Positions 1 through 5,929 of a DNA stretch of 14,310 nucleotides are shown here, piece by piece; position 1 is the stretch's first letter, and each line of letters starts with the position of its first letter. The position numbers and the translations under genes are program-made. The notes beneath the pieces are model-generated. The model worked only from the letters and a program-made list of their open reading frames with translations, was not told where the DNA came from and did not search any database. This DNA is from Bacillota bacterium (GTDB taxonomy: Bacteria > Bacillota > Clostridia > Saccharofermentanales > DTU023): the NCBI GenBank assembly GCA_023388605.1, contig JAEWFX010000041.1, forward strand, positions 1 to 14,310, in the 5' to 3' direction.

Positions 1-295
1 CATCTACATAGTGTAGAAGAGCGATACGAGCTGAACGGTTGGGATCGTATTCGATAGCTGCAACTTTTGCAGGGATATCGTGTTTATTGCGTTTCCAGTC
101 GATCATGCGGTAGTGTTGACGATTGCCGCCACCACGTCTACGAACAGTGATACGACCGTAGCTATTACGACCTGAATGCTTTTTCTTCTTGTCCAGTAAA
201 CCCTTTTCCGGTTTCTTGTCAGTTAATTGCGAGAAATCGGAGACAGTCATTTGACGTCTGGCGGGAGAAGTTGGACGATAGCTTTTAACTGCCAT
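1..295 (-). CDS. rplB: 50S ribosomal protein L2, N-terminal part (runs off the left edge)
   Basis: L2 is a core 23S rRNA-binding protein needed for 50S assembly and subunit association. The first 98 codons are present. The frame opens MAVKSYRPTSPARRQMTV and continues with the basic stretch GRITVRRRGGGNRQHYR (about residues 47-63), which is typical of bacterial L2 N-termini. The ATG at 293-295 is preceded by GAGAGGAGT at a good distance. It follows rplW by 23 nt, the normal S10-operon position. The remainder, including the C-terminal peptidyl-transferase region, lies outside the window. This ORF is open at the edge and was read by hand from the complement. Identification is secure. Confidence 0.96.
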   Translation of the reverse strand, partial: MAVKSYRPTSPARRQMTVSDFSQLTDKKPEKGLLDKKKKHSGRNSYGRITVRRRGGGNRQHYRMIDWKRNKHDIPAKVAAIEYDPNRSARIALLHYVD

Positions 296-318
296 AATTA
301 TTTACTCCTCTCTTCGAT

Positions 319-672
319 TTACTGTCCGAAACCGAATTCTTCGATTGTTGTCTTGTACTTGCGATCGTGCTTGACCTCAGCACCACCCTTACCGGTGTAG
401 GTGTGAGTTCCAGGATTCTGATCGATAGTTACGATCGCTTTCTTCCATGCTGCAGTTCTGCCTTTGGTGTAACCTTGACGTTTCACCTTGCCCTTGACAT
501 TGACGGTGTTAACTTTGACGACTTTGACACCGAATAATTTTTCACAGGCTTGACGAACTTCAGTCTTAGTAGCGTCCTTGGCAACGCGGAAGGTGTACTT
601 GCCTTCAGCCGTGTCCATGGTACTGCGCTCAGTGATGACTGGTTGCAGGATAATGTCGTGTGCGTTTCTCAT
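319..672 (-). CDS. rplW: 50S ribosomal protein L23
   Basis: L23 binds domain III of 23S rRNA at the peptide exit tunnel and is the docking site for trigger factor and SRP. The 117-residue product begins MRNAHDIILQPVITERS, containing the family's VITERS signature, and has the usual KVVKVNTVNVKGK strand and basic loop around residues 49-76. It is longer than many bacterial L23 proteins (often about 95-100 residues). The surplus is a charged C-terminal tail after about residue 95, ending IEEFGFGQ. The start codon overlaps the rplD stop by one base (TAATG), so translation is probably coupled to rplD. Identity rests on sequence and operon order. Confidence 0.97.
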   Translation of the reverse strand: MRNAHDIILQPVITERSTMDTAEGKYTFRVAKDATKTEVRQACEKLFGVKVVKVNTVNVKGKVKRQGYTKGRTAAWKKAIVTIDQNPGTHTYTGKGGAEVKHDRKYKTTIEEFGFGQ

Positions 673-1292
673 TAGATGTAAACCTCCTCGACTTTTTCCA
701 CGGCCTCTTTGGTGAATAACACATGATCATACTTCATCAGATCGAAAACATTCAGTGTATGAACATGGGTCAATTTGACGGCTGGAATATTACGGGTAGA
801 CAAGAGCAAGTTTTGATCTGACTCAGGGACGACAACCAGGGTTGAACCTGCGAGTTCGAGATTCTTCAAAACTTCCACTACTCTACGAGTTTTTACTTCA
901 TTGAGTTCAAATTTGTCGAGAACACGCATCTTATCTTCGCGGCAAGCTGACAGAGCAGACTTCATCGCTAAACGACGCATTTTCTTCGGCAATTTGTAGC
1001 TGTAATCTCTGGGAGTCGGTCCAAAAATAATACCACCACCGACATGGTTAGCAGCACGAATTGAACCTTGACGAGCACGACCTGTACCCTTTTGACGATA
1101 AGGTTTTCTACCACCGCCTGATACTTCACTGCGGCCTTTTACCTTAGATGTTCCTTGACGACGGTTGGCGAGCTGATTAACTACCACACGGTGTAAGACA
1201 TCTTGGTTGGGCTCAATGCCGAAGATAGCATCATTTAATTCGAGGTCGCCACAGACTTTACCTTCCATATTATAAATATCGATTTTAGTCAT
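672..1292 (-). CDS. rplD: 50S ribosomal protein L4
   Basis: L4 binds 23S rRNA domain I and lines the exit tunnel. In E. coli it also represses its own S10 operon. The 206-residue length is normal. The glycine- and arginine-rich tunnel loop is visible at about residues 57-90 (SGGGRKPYRQKGTGRARQGS followed by GGGIIFGPTPRDY), and the C-terminal Rossmann-like half contains STLVVVPE. A strong site, AGAGGAGGAA, lies just before the ATG, in the 15-nt gap after rplC. Because L4 is the classical S10-operon regulator, it is the first candidate ligand for the structured leader upstream of rpsJ. That link is inferred, not shown here. Confidence 0.98.
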   Translation of the reverse strand: MTKIDIYNMEGKVCGDLELNDAIFGIEPNQDVLHRVVVNQLANRRQGTSKVKGRSEVSGGGRKPYRQKGTGRARQGSIRAANHVGGGIIFGPTPRDYSYKLPKKMRRLAMKSALSACREDKMRVLDKFELNEVKTRRVVEVLKNLELAGSTLVVVPESDQNLLLSTRNIPAVKLTHVHTLNVFDLMKYDHVLFTKEAVEKVEEVYI

Positions 1293-1307
1293 TTGCTTCC
1301 TCCTCTA

Positions 1308-1928
1308 TTAGCGTGATTTGGCAGCGGTACGGATCTCTACCAGTCCACCCTTGGGACCAGGGATAGCACCCTTGACTGCTAAGATATTACGCTCACCATC
1401 GACTTTGACCACGCGTAGATTTTGGACAGTCACACGCTCATTACCCATGTGACCAGGCATCTTCTTGCCCTTGATTACGCGTGAAGGCGTAGCGGATGAA
1501 CCCATCGAACCAGCTGCGCGGTGGTATTTTGAACCGTGCGATACAGGACCACGGCTAAAATTATGACGCTTGATAGCACCGGCATAGCCTTTACCCTTCG
1601 ATGTGCCGATAACATCGACGATATCATCTTCTTTGAACATTTCATCGACTTTGACTACTTGACCGACTTCATAAGCATCATCAGTTTTGAACTCACGCAG
1701 AATGCGTTTGGGTTCAACTTCGACTTTCTCGAATTGACCTTTATGAGGCTTATTGCCTTTTTTGTAGTCTTCGTAACCGACTTTGACAGCCTTGTAGCCG
1801 TCGTTCTCTTCTGTTTTGTTTTGGATTACCGTCACAGGACCGCAGTCGATGACGGTGACCGGAGTGCAAATACCTGACTCATCGAAGAGTTGAGTCATTC
1901 CGGCCTTTCTGCCTAGCATAAACTTCAT
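1308..1928 (-). CDS. rplC: 50S ribosomal protein L3
   Basis: L3 is an early 50S assembly protein whose long loop reaches toward the peptidyl-transferase centre. The 206-residue product begins MKFMLGRKAGMTQLFDE, a textbook bacterial L3 start. It contains the central-loop segment GTSKGKGYAGAIKRHNFSRG (about 109-128), followed by HGSKYHRAAGSMG and KKMPGHMGNERVTVQNL, all typical. The site CCAAGGAGGAAGC precedes the ATG. It lies between rpsJ (48 nt upstream) and rplD (15 nt downstream), matching the universal order. Nothing unusual was noted. Confidence 0.98.
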   Translation of the reverse strand: MKFMLGRKAGMTQLFDESGICTPVTVIDCGPVTVIQNKTEENDGYKAVKVGYEDYKKGNKPHKGQFEKVEVEPKRILREFKTDDAYEVGQVVKVDEMFKEDDIVDVIGTSKGKGYAGAIKRHNFSRGPVSHGSKYHRAAGSMGSSATPSRVIKGKKMPGHMGNERVTVQNLRVVKVDGERNILAVKGAIPGPKGGLVEIRTAAKSR

Positions 1929-1976
1929 GCTTCCTCCTTGGTTATTGGTTCGTTAGCCGAACATTGACCTCAGCTG

Positions 1977-2291
1977 TTAGATCTTGATCTCAATATTGAC
2001 GCCTGCAGGCATCTTGAGACTCATCAGAGATTCCATGGTCTTTTGATTGGGAGCGAGAATGTCGATCAAACGCTTATGTGTACGACATTCGAATTGCTCA
2101 CGAGAATCCTTGTGTTTGTGGGGAGAACGTAAGATGGTTACAATCTCCTTTTCGGTCGGCAAGGGGATGGGACCTGATACGTCTGCACCACTTTCGAGAG
2201 CGGATTCTACGATGCGAGCGGCACTCTCATCCAGTACATGGTGATCAAAAGCCTTGAGTCTGATTCTGATTCTTTGATTTACTACAGCCAT
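1977..2291 (-). CDS. rpsJ: 30S ribosomal protein S10 (NusE)
   Basis: S10 is a 30S head protein that also acts as NusE in transcription antitermination with NusB and NusG. The 104-residue product is normal length. It shows RIRIRLKAFDHHVLDESA near the start, GPIPLPTEKE at about 41-50, the PHKHKDSREQFECRTHKR motif at about 57-74, and the ending PAGVNIEIKI. The site GCAGGAGGAAAAAA precedes the ATG at close spacing. It is the first gene of the S10 operon and sits behind a roughly 215-nt structured leader and a good promoter, so expression of the following ribosomal genes is probably set here. Confidence 0.98.
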   Translation of the reverse strand: MAVVNQRIRIRLKAFDHHVLDESAARIVESALESGADVSGPIPLPTEKEIVTILRSPHKHKDSREQFECRTHKRLIDILAPNQKTMESLMSLKMPAGVNIEIKI

Positions 2292-2510
2292 TTTTTCCTC
2301 CTGCTGTCACGACAACTCTGCCGGGCGTTCAGTCTTGTTTCAGTATAAAACCCAGTCGTGTCATAAGACAGCGCTGGGTATTCCCGACTTCGCTGCAGTG
2401 TTGTTCGATCTTGTCGAACTACTCCATTTGAGTTACCTGCCTGATTGCAGAATCAAACAGCAATCTCAAACTTCAACGTACTTCATATCTGCATACTTAC
2501 ACAGATACTG
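2292..2510 (-). promoter_or_regulatory. Structured 5' leader of the S10 operon
   Basis: This untranslated leader lies between the predicted transcription start (about 2508) and rpsJ. In minus-strand RNA it contains at least four inverted repeats. One is at the extreme 5' end (2481-2513, 11 bp with one bulge). A 6-bp stem at 2443-2465 has an alternative overlapping pairing (2442-2446 with 2451-2455). A perfect 6-bp stem with a 5-nt loop lies at 2403-2419. The last, at 2351-2378, is followed by a short T run. Such a series is typical of ribosomal-protein leaders controlled by attenuation or by a bound ribosomal protein. I cannot match it to a named leader family by eye. Confidence 0.5.
2344..2378 (-). 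terminator. Attenuator-like hairpin in the S10 leader
   Basis: On the minus strand CCCAG pairs with CTGGG and TGTC with GACA around a TTAT loop, with a three-base internal mismatch. TTTTATA follows at once. No minus-strand gene lies upstream within the leader, so a terminator here would act on the S10 transcript itself. The stem is imperfect and the T run short, so it is at best a partial terminator or pause site. Confidence 0.42.
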
Positions 2511-2514
2511 AAGC

Positions 2515-2543
2515 ATTTTACAAAATTATTTTAAGGAATGCAA
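2515..2543 (-). promoter_or_regulatory. Sigma-A-type promoter of the S10 operon
   Basis: On the minus strand TTGCAT (2543-2538) is followed, after exactly 17 bases, by TAAAAT (2520-2515), which differs from TATAAT at one position. The spacer and upstream DNA are very A/T-rich, resembling an UP-element setting expected for a ribosomal operon. Predicted transcription would start near 2508. Confidence 0.55.
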
Positions 2544-2599
2544 CTACCTTTGCTCAGAAAATTATTTTCGTTTAATTTCTTTTATTGTAAAACTTTTTC

Positions 2600-2628
2600 T
2601 AGGCAATAAATATGTTGTTTGCTAGAAT
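2600..2628 (+). promoter_or_regulatory. Candidate promoter for the transporter transcript
   Basis: TAGGCA (2600-2605), 17 bases, then TAGAAT (2623-2628), with a TG at 2620-2621 giving an extended -10 element. It points away from the S10 promoter. A second, weaker candidate is TATAAT at 2743-2748, much closer to the gene but with a poor -35. If the first is used, the transcript has a leader of about 135 nt. Confidence 0.38.
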
Positions 2629-2647
2629 ACGCCTGATAGGAGACGTA

Positions 2648-2722
2648 GTGTTTTATGTTGAGAGGTGCAGCTTATTATCGTTCCAGACCTCCCTGCTAAA
2701 GTTGTTCTTTAGTATCTTTTAA
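2648..2722 (+). CDS. Possible 24-codon leader peptide upstream of the transporter
   Basis: A GTG at 2648 lies five bases after AGGAG (2638-2642), a good ribosome-binding arrangement, and opens a 24-codon frame ending at TAA 2720-2722. The peptide would read MFYVERCSLLSFQTSLLKLF plus FSIF, with five leucines, two of them in pairs. Its last third overlaps a terminator-like hairpin (2694-2714), so ribosome position on it could influence transcription into the transporter. An overlapping ATG frame (2655-2699, 14 codons) has poorer spacing. No protein family is recognisable, and this may be chance. Confidence 0.22.
   Translation: MFYVERCSLLSFQTSLLKLFFSIF
2694..2720 (+). terminator. Terminator-like hairpin in the transporter leader
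   Basis: CTAAAG TTGTT CTTTAG (2696-2712) is a perfect 6-bp stem, extended to 8 bp in RNA by a U-A and a G-U pair. TCTTTTAATATC follows. It lies 50-75 nt before the transporter start. CTGC at 2693-2696 could instead pair with GCAG at 2667-2670, and neighbouring ACCTC with GAGGT, offering competing structures. The stem is A/T-rich and weak. Confidence 0.3.
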
Positions 2723-2770
2723 TATCCTTATCTTTATCTAAATATAATTTTACTTATCATTGGAGTTTTT

Positions 2771-3670
2771 ATGTGGTTTATACTCGCTTTAATTACCCTG
2801 CTCTTTTGGAGCGGTTCTGATCTGATGTCAAAAATCGGCTGTCAAAGTGCCACTGAGCGTAAGGCATCGCTCAAGATGGTTGTTGCAGTCGGCTTAGTCT
2901 TTGGTGTGCACGCTTGCTATTCGATTTTTATCGAGGGAGTGGAGTTCAATCTGCAAGTAGTCTGGCAATATCTGCCTGTTTCCTTGCTATACATCTCCTC
3001 TATGTTGATGGGATATATTGCTTTAAAATACATTGAACTATCTATCTCTTCACCCATCTGCAATACTTCTGGTGGTATTGTTCTCCTGATCTATCTTTTA
3101 CGGGGTGAAACTATCGGTACAGGTGCTTCGATCGCTCTAATCTTTGTCCTATTAGGTATCTTTGGTCTCGGTTACGCTGAATATATTGAAGATCCTGAGA
3201 AACGCATAGCACGTCAGTTGGAATCCAATCGTCGCTACACTAAGAGCTGGTTAGCTCTTATTCTGCCGTTCGTTTATTGCATCCTCGATGCACTAGGAAC
3301 TTTCGGAGACACCATCATACTTGAAACATTGGACGAGAAGGTCGCTAATACAGCATATGAAGTAACCTTCTTCGCAGTAGGATTACTAGTATTCCTCTAT
3401 TTAGCTATCTTCAAAAAGGCTGAATTAACAATCAAAACTGATGCTGCAAAGCTATTGGGCGGTACATTTGAAACAATAGGACAATTCTGCTACATTTTCG
3501 CGATCTCGAAAAATCCTGTGCAAGCTCCGCCCATTATCTCAGCATACTGTGTAGCCTCAGTTATTTGGAGCCGTATCATCCTCAAAGAAAAATTATCCTT
3601 AAAACATTACATCGCTATAACTTTTGCTGTGATCGGTATTGTTATGATGGGTATCTACGCTGAGGATTAG
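2771..3670 (+). CDS. DMT-superfamily (EamA-like) membrane transporter
   Basis: This is a 299-residue, very hydrophobic protein with about ten predicted membrane segments (roughly residues 2-18, 35-53, 66-86, 93-110, 117-137, 160-178, 195-213, 228-247, 253-271 and 279-296). It matches the 5+5 helix layout of the drug/metabolite transporter superfamily. A polar cytoplasmic linker rich in Glu, Arg and Lys (about 138-158) separates the halves. The second half has the EamA-like ending where a helix with Pro-Pro and Tyr-Cys is followed by a short basic loop and the last helix. It probably exports or imports a small metabolite, but the substrate cannot be read from sequence. TTGGAG sits five bases before the ATG. 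It is the only plus-strand gene here and has its own terminator. Confidence 0.85.
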   Translation: MWFILALITLLFWSGSDLMSKIGCQSATERKASLKMVVAVGLVFGVHACYSIFIEGVEFNLQVVWQYLPVSLLYISSMLMGYIALKYIELSISSPICNTSGGIVLLIYLLRGETIGTGASIALIFVLLGIFGLGYAEYIEDPEKRIARQLESNRRYTKSWLALILPFVYCILDALGTFGDTIILETLDEKVANTAYEVTFFAVGLLVFLYLAIFKKAELTIKTDAAKLLGGTFETIGQFCYIFAISKNPVQAPPIISAYCVASVIWSRIILKEKLSLKHYIAITFAVIGIVMMGIYAED

Positions 3671-3743
3671 GTGAATTTACATCATATATAAAAGAGCGGA
3701 GATAATGCTCGGTGGTCGTAAAACAGTAATATTTGAATTTCTT

Positions 3744-3783
3744 GGAACAGGCATGATTTCGGTCATGCCTGTTCCGCTTTTTT
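3744..3783 (+). terminator. Strong rho-independent terminator after the transporter
   Basis: A perfect 13-bp stem, GGAACAGGCATGA with TCATGCCTGTTCC around a TTTCGG loop (3744-3775), is followed by GCTTTTTTAT. The strand and T run fit termination of the plus-strand transporter, whose stop is 74 nt upstream. On the minus strand the sequence after the stem is not T-rich, so it is less likely to serve the radical SAM gene. The recombinase-like homology ends right at this element. Confidence 0.88.
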
Positions 3784-3902
3784 ATACCGGCAATGTCACT
3801 GTCGGTGCTGTTGGGATTGATGCTGTCAAAGTGGTCGTTGATGGCGATGTATCGAACATCATTCTGGTGTATCGGTCGCTTGCGATTTCTGTTATCTGGC
3901 AT
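3783..3902 (-). pseudogene. Fragment of a large serine recombinase (mobile-element remnant)
   Basis: Starting 18 bases after the radical SAM stop, a minus-strand frame contains QNDVRYIAINDHFDS followed by STDSDIAGIK. This closely resembles the part of the resolvase catalytic domain in large serine recombinases of Firmicute transposons, where a pattern like VR(Y/F)IAINDxxD comes before the conserved recombinase region. Only about 28-30 residues are recognisable. The catalytic N-terminus, the DNA-binding part and everything after this segment are missing, and the match stops at the terminator hairpin at 3783. Upstream residues of the frame (MPDNRNRKRPIH) do not fit the family. I recall the pattern from family knowledge, and no search was run. 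The alternative is a chance open frame. Confidence 0.5.
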
Positions 3903-3920
3903 TGTGCGCTCACCATCTTT

Positions 3921-5174
3921 TTACAGTTTGATCTGTTCGGGGAACGCTTCTTTTCGCATGATACCCCACATCTTGTCGATATAAGATAGTGTGTAAAAGT
4001 TCTCGTAGTAATGATAGTAGAAAGCACCTTTTAGCGTCATTTCATAAGTGCCATCGTGCTCGTTGATGAACCCTAATCGCTTTGCAATCCAAAGTTCGAA
4101 TCCATACATTTTTCTCAACGGTACACCAAAAAATTTTTCAAAATCTCGTGCATTTACTCTTGTACTATATGCCGTCCAGAACAGCCAGTAAATCATTCGT
4201 TGCCGTTTGGTAAAACGAATTGTCAATGATGTGGCGAGGTTGCCGGAACGAACCCTTTCGCAGTAGGACTCCACATCAAAAGTATTGATTTTGAATTGCC
4301 CTTTGAATAGGCTTGTAGCAGAACAACCGAATCCGAGAAAGTTATCTCTGGTCATGGATGAATAGTTTGCGTCCGGTTCGCTTGAGAAAGTCCATATAGA
4401 ACTCCGAAAATATCCTTTGCCCAAACAGTATTGTGTGATAGCATCCAGTAACTCTCGTTTTTCTTTTTTGGGCATTGCAGCAACAGGACTTTCTGTAAAA
4501 GTAAAATCAATAAATGGGTATATAGCAATATGATTTGCACCCAATGAAAATGCGGTGTCAATATCAGACTTCAAATCATCATAGGTTTGTTCAGGCAGAG
4601 CAAAGATGAAGTCCATGGAAACAGTTTCAAAAGGAACCGCCGCCAAAGCAGACATCATTTCTGCGGTATCAACTTTTTTTCTGCCAAGAATCTTCTGATA
4701 CTTGTCGCAGAATGATTGAATACCAATGCTGATTTTTGTTACGCCTGCTTTTTTCAATGTTTGCAACACTTCCACATTCACGTTATCGGGATGAAGTTCC
4801 AATCCAATTCCCTCGGTGATGATAAAGTGGTCGTTCAACGCATCAATAATATCTTTTATGCGATTAGCGGCAAGGGCAGGTGTTCCTCCACCAAAATATA
4901 GGCTGGTTACTTTTTTTCGCCCTGTATGTTGGCTGCCTACAATGTGTATTTCTTTAATCAAAGCATCTATGTACCTATTACATAATTCAGTGGAATACCG
5001 CACTTTGCAATAAGGACAAAAGTTGCAGATACTTTTGCAGAAAGGGATATGAACATAAAGCCCAAGGTTTTCACACTCTGCAAACGGCAATATCTGGTCA
5101 TATTCATTTTTGAACGTAAATGGCTTCGTTGTTCGTGTAAGCCACATTCTTGTTAAACTGGTAATGAAACTCAT
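3921..5174 (-). CDS. HemW-like radical SAM protein, possible mobile-element cargo
   Basis: This 417-residue enzyme belongs to the coproporphyrinogen-III-oxidase-like branch of the radical SAM superfamily. The iron-sulphur cluster motif is HIPFCKSICNFCPYC, with Cys46, Cys50 and Cys53 in CX3CX2C spacing and an extra Cys56. YFGGGTP (93-99) is the SAM-contact glycine motif. ELHPD (126-130) and GIQSF (151-155) are further HemW-family landmarks. The C-terminal half (about 290-417) would be the accessory winged-helix-like region. Family members include HemN (porphyrin synthesis), HemW (heme chaperone) and methyltransferase-like enzymes, and sequence alone does not choose. It is alone between terminators. 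AGGAG precedes the ATG, and a recombinase fragment follows its stop, suggesting arrival by transfer. Confidence 0.85.
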   Translation of the reverse strand: MSFITSLTRMWLTRTTKPFTFKNEYDQILPFAECENLGLYVHIPFCKSICNFCPYCKVRYSTELCNRYIDALIKEIHIVGSQHTGRKKVTSLYFGGGTPALAANRIKDIIDALNDHFIITEGIGLELHPDNVNVEVLQTLKKAGVTKISIGIQSFCDKYQKILGRKKVDTAEMMSALAAVPFETVSMDFIFALPEQTYDDLKSDIDTAFSLGANHIAIYPFIDFTFTESPVAAMPKKEKRELLDAITQYCLGKGYFRSSIWTFSSEPDANYSSMTRDNFLGFGCSATSLFKGQFKINTFDVESYCERVRSGNLATSLTIRFTKRQRMIYWLFWTAYSTRVNARDFEKFFGVPLRKMYGFELWIAKRLGFINEHDGTYEMTLKGAFYYHYYENFYTLSYIDKMWGIMRKEAFPEQIKL

Positions 5175-5230
5175 ATTACTCCTAAATGTACTTCAAGTAT
5201 ATATGAAGCATTTCAAAGATTATTTTGAGA

Positions 5231-5276
5231 TAGAAAAAGAACGATGTTAAGTCTTTCGACTCGACATCGTTCTTTT
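5231..5276 (-). terminator. Terminator at the end of the glmM-ywlE cluster
   Basis: A 13-bp stem (5235-5247 with 5264-5276) includes AAGAACGATGT and its complement, and is topped by an inner AGTC-TTTC-GACT stem. On the minus strand TTTTTC follows. It lies about 100 nt beyond the ywlE stop and 57 nt before the radical SAM start, so it separates the two. The A/T flanks on both sides would allow bidirectional use. Confidence 0.75.
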
Positions 5277-5375
5277 CGTAGTTGTTTTCCAACCCTGTCA
5301 GACAAATGCCGCAAAATAGTAATTTTTTAGAATTACTGTCTTACTAGCACCCGTCTAAAAATCCGCTTTTTTGTT
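5277..5375. other. Intergenic stretch after ywlE, weak A/T hairpin
   Basis: There is no gene here. AGTAATT (5318-5324) pairs with AATTACT (5331-5337), and the minus strand continues ATTTTG, so it may be a weak first termination signal for ywlE before the stronger hairpin at 5231-5276. Confidence 0.35.
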
Positions 5376-5912
5376 TCAATCGATATACAGATCCTTACTC
5401 AGCAGACGATCGAAGATCTTGTCGATCAGCTCGGTTAATTGTCCGAGCGTCTTAGCATAATCCTCTTCATCACCACCATAAGGATCAGCTACATCTTCAC
5501 CAGATCCAGTGTAATCAGCGATAGAAAAAATCTTTTCTTCGTACTCGGGAAAATAAAGCAATAAAAGGTCGCGTTGCACACTGTTCATCGTGATTACGAC
5601 TGTTGCTTCTGACATCATTTCACGAGAGAGTTGTTTGGCCAGATGATCCTTTAAGGCTATCCCTTGATCAGCCAATAAATTTACCACATGTTCACTGGCA
5701 GCAGATCCAGCTTTAGCTGCTACACCTGCAGATCTGGCATACCAACGTTCACCGGGCATAGTTTCAGCTTTTTTGTTGAAAAGAGCTTGTGCCATAGGGC
5801 TGCGGCAAGTATTGCCTGTACATACAAATAAAACAATATTTTTCTGTGCTGTGAGCGCACTTTCCTCTGCTGTTTCACGCTTAGCACTATTTATTGCATT
5901 TAATCTACTCAT
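5376..5912 (-). CDS. ywlE: Low-molecular-weight phosphatase, probable protein-arginine phosphatase
   Basis: The CX5R phosphatase loop is CTGNTCRS, with nucleophile Cys31 and Arg37, and the general acid lies in DPYGG (Asp143). The Thr at loop position five (Thr35) is the residue that, in Bacillus YwlE, gives specificity for phospho-arginine. Ordinary tyrosine phosphatases usually have Ile there. YwlE reverses McsB protein-arginine phosphorylation in the cytoplasm. The protein is 178 residues, about 24 longer at the N-terminus than Bacillus YwlE, and no alternative Met start lies nearer the loop. The ribosome site is weak (GAAG), 17 nt after the tsaC stop. The tsaC-ywlE neighbourhood is shared with Bacillus. 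No kinase gene is in the window. Confidence 0.87.
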   Translation of the reverse strand: MSRLNAINSAKRETAEESALTAQKNIVLFVCTGNTCRSPMAQALFNKKAETMPGERWYARSAGVAAKAGSAASEHVVNLLADQGIALKDHLAKQLSREMMSEATVVITMNSVQRDLLLLYFPEYEEKIFSIADYTGSGEDVADPYGGDEEDYAKTLGQLTELIDKIFDRLLSKDLYID

Positions 5913-5929
5913 AATTCTTCACATTCTAT

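Noticed and set aside
2661..2696. H-type pseudoknot formed by GAGGT/ACCTC and GCAG/CTGC
   Set aside because: The loop between the first strands would be 0 nt and between the last strands 1 nt, a poor geometry. I treat these as competing pairings instead.
2635..2720. AGAGGTGC in the transporter leader as a lysine-riboswitch signature
   Set aside because: The short string resembles that consensus, but there is not enough room for the roughly 170-nt five-helix fold, and the other conserved elements are missing or out of order.
3705..3989. A 94-codon plus-strand open frame after the transporter
   Set aside because: It runs through the 13-bp terminator stem and into the antisense of the radical SAM C-terminus, and has no clear ribosome site. 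The opposite strand gives a better explanation (recombinase fragment plus radical SAM).
3782..4027. Minus-strand 81-codon frame overlapping the radical SAM end
   Set aside because: Most of it is out-of-frame sequence of the radical SAM gene. Its last part overlaps the recombinase-like frame but shows no family signature of its own.
5192..5209. Palindrome-like CTTCA...TGAAG upstream of the radical SAM gene as an operator
   Set aside because: Only 5-bp arms in very A/T-rich DNA, and no second copy nearby. A similar string in the S10 leader belongs to a longer hairpin.
3700..5300. Direct repeats (att sites) bounding the suspected insertion
   Set aside because: I compared the sequence around 3670-3790 with 5175-5375 and saw no convincing shared core. 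Serine-recombinase sites can be as short as 2 bp, so absence is not decisive.
5321..5337. Near-identical 17-mer shared with the rpmE promoter spacer (10291-10307), one mismatch, possibly a repeat family
   Set aside because: Both are A/T-rich, the similarity does not extend beyond the 17 bases, and the copy here lacks a proper -35 and -10, so chance is sufficient.
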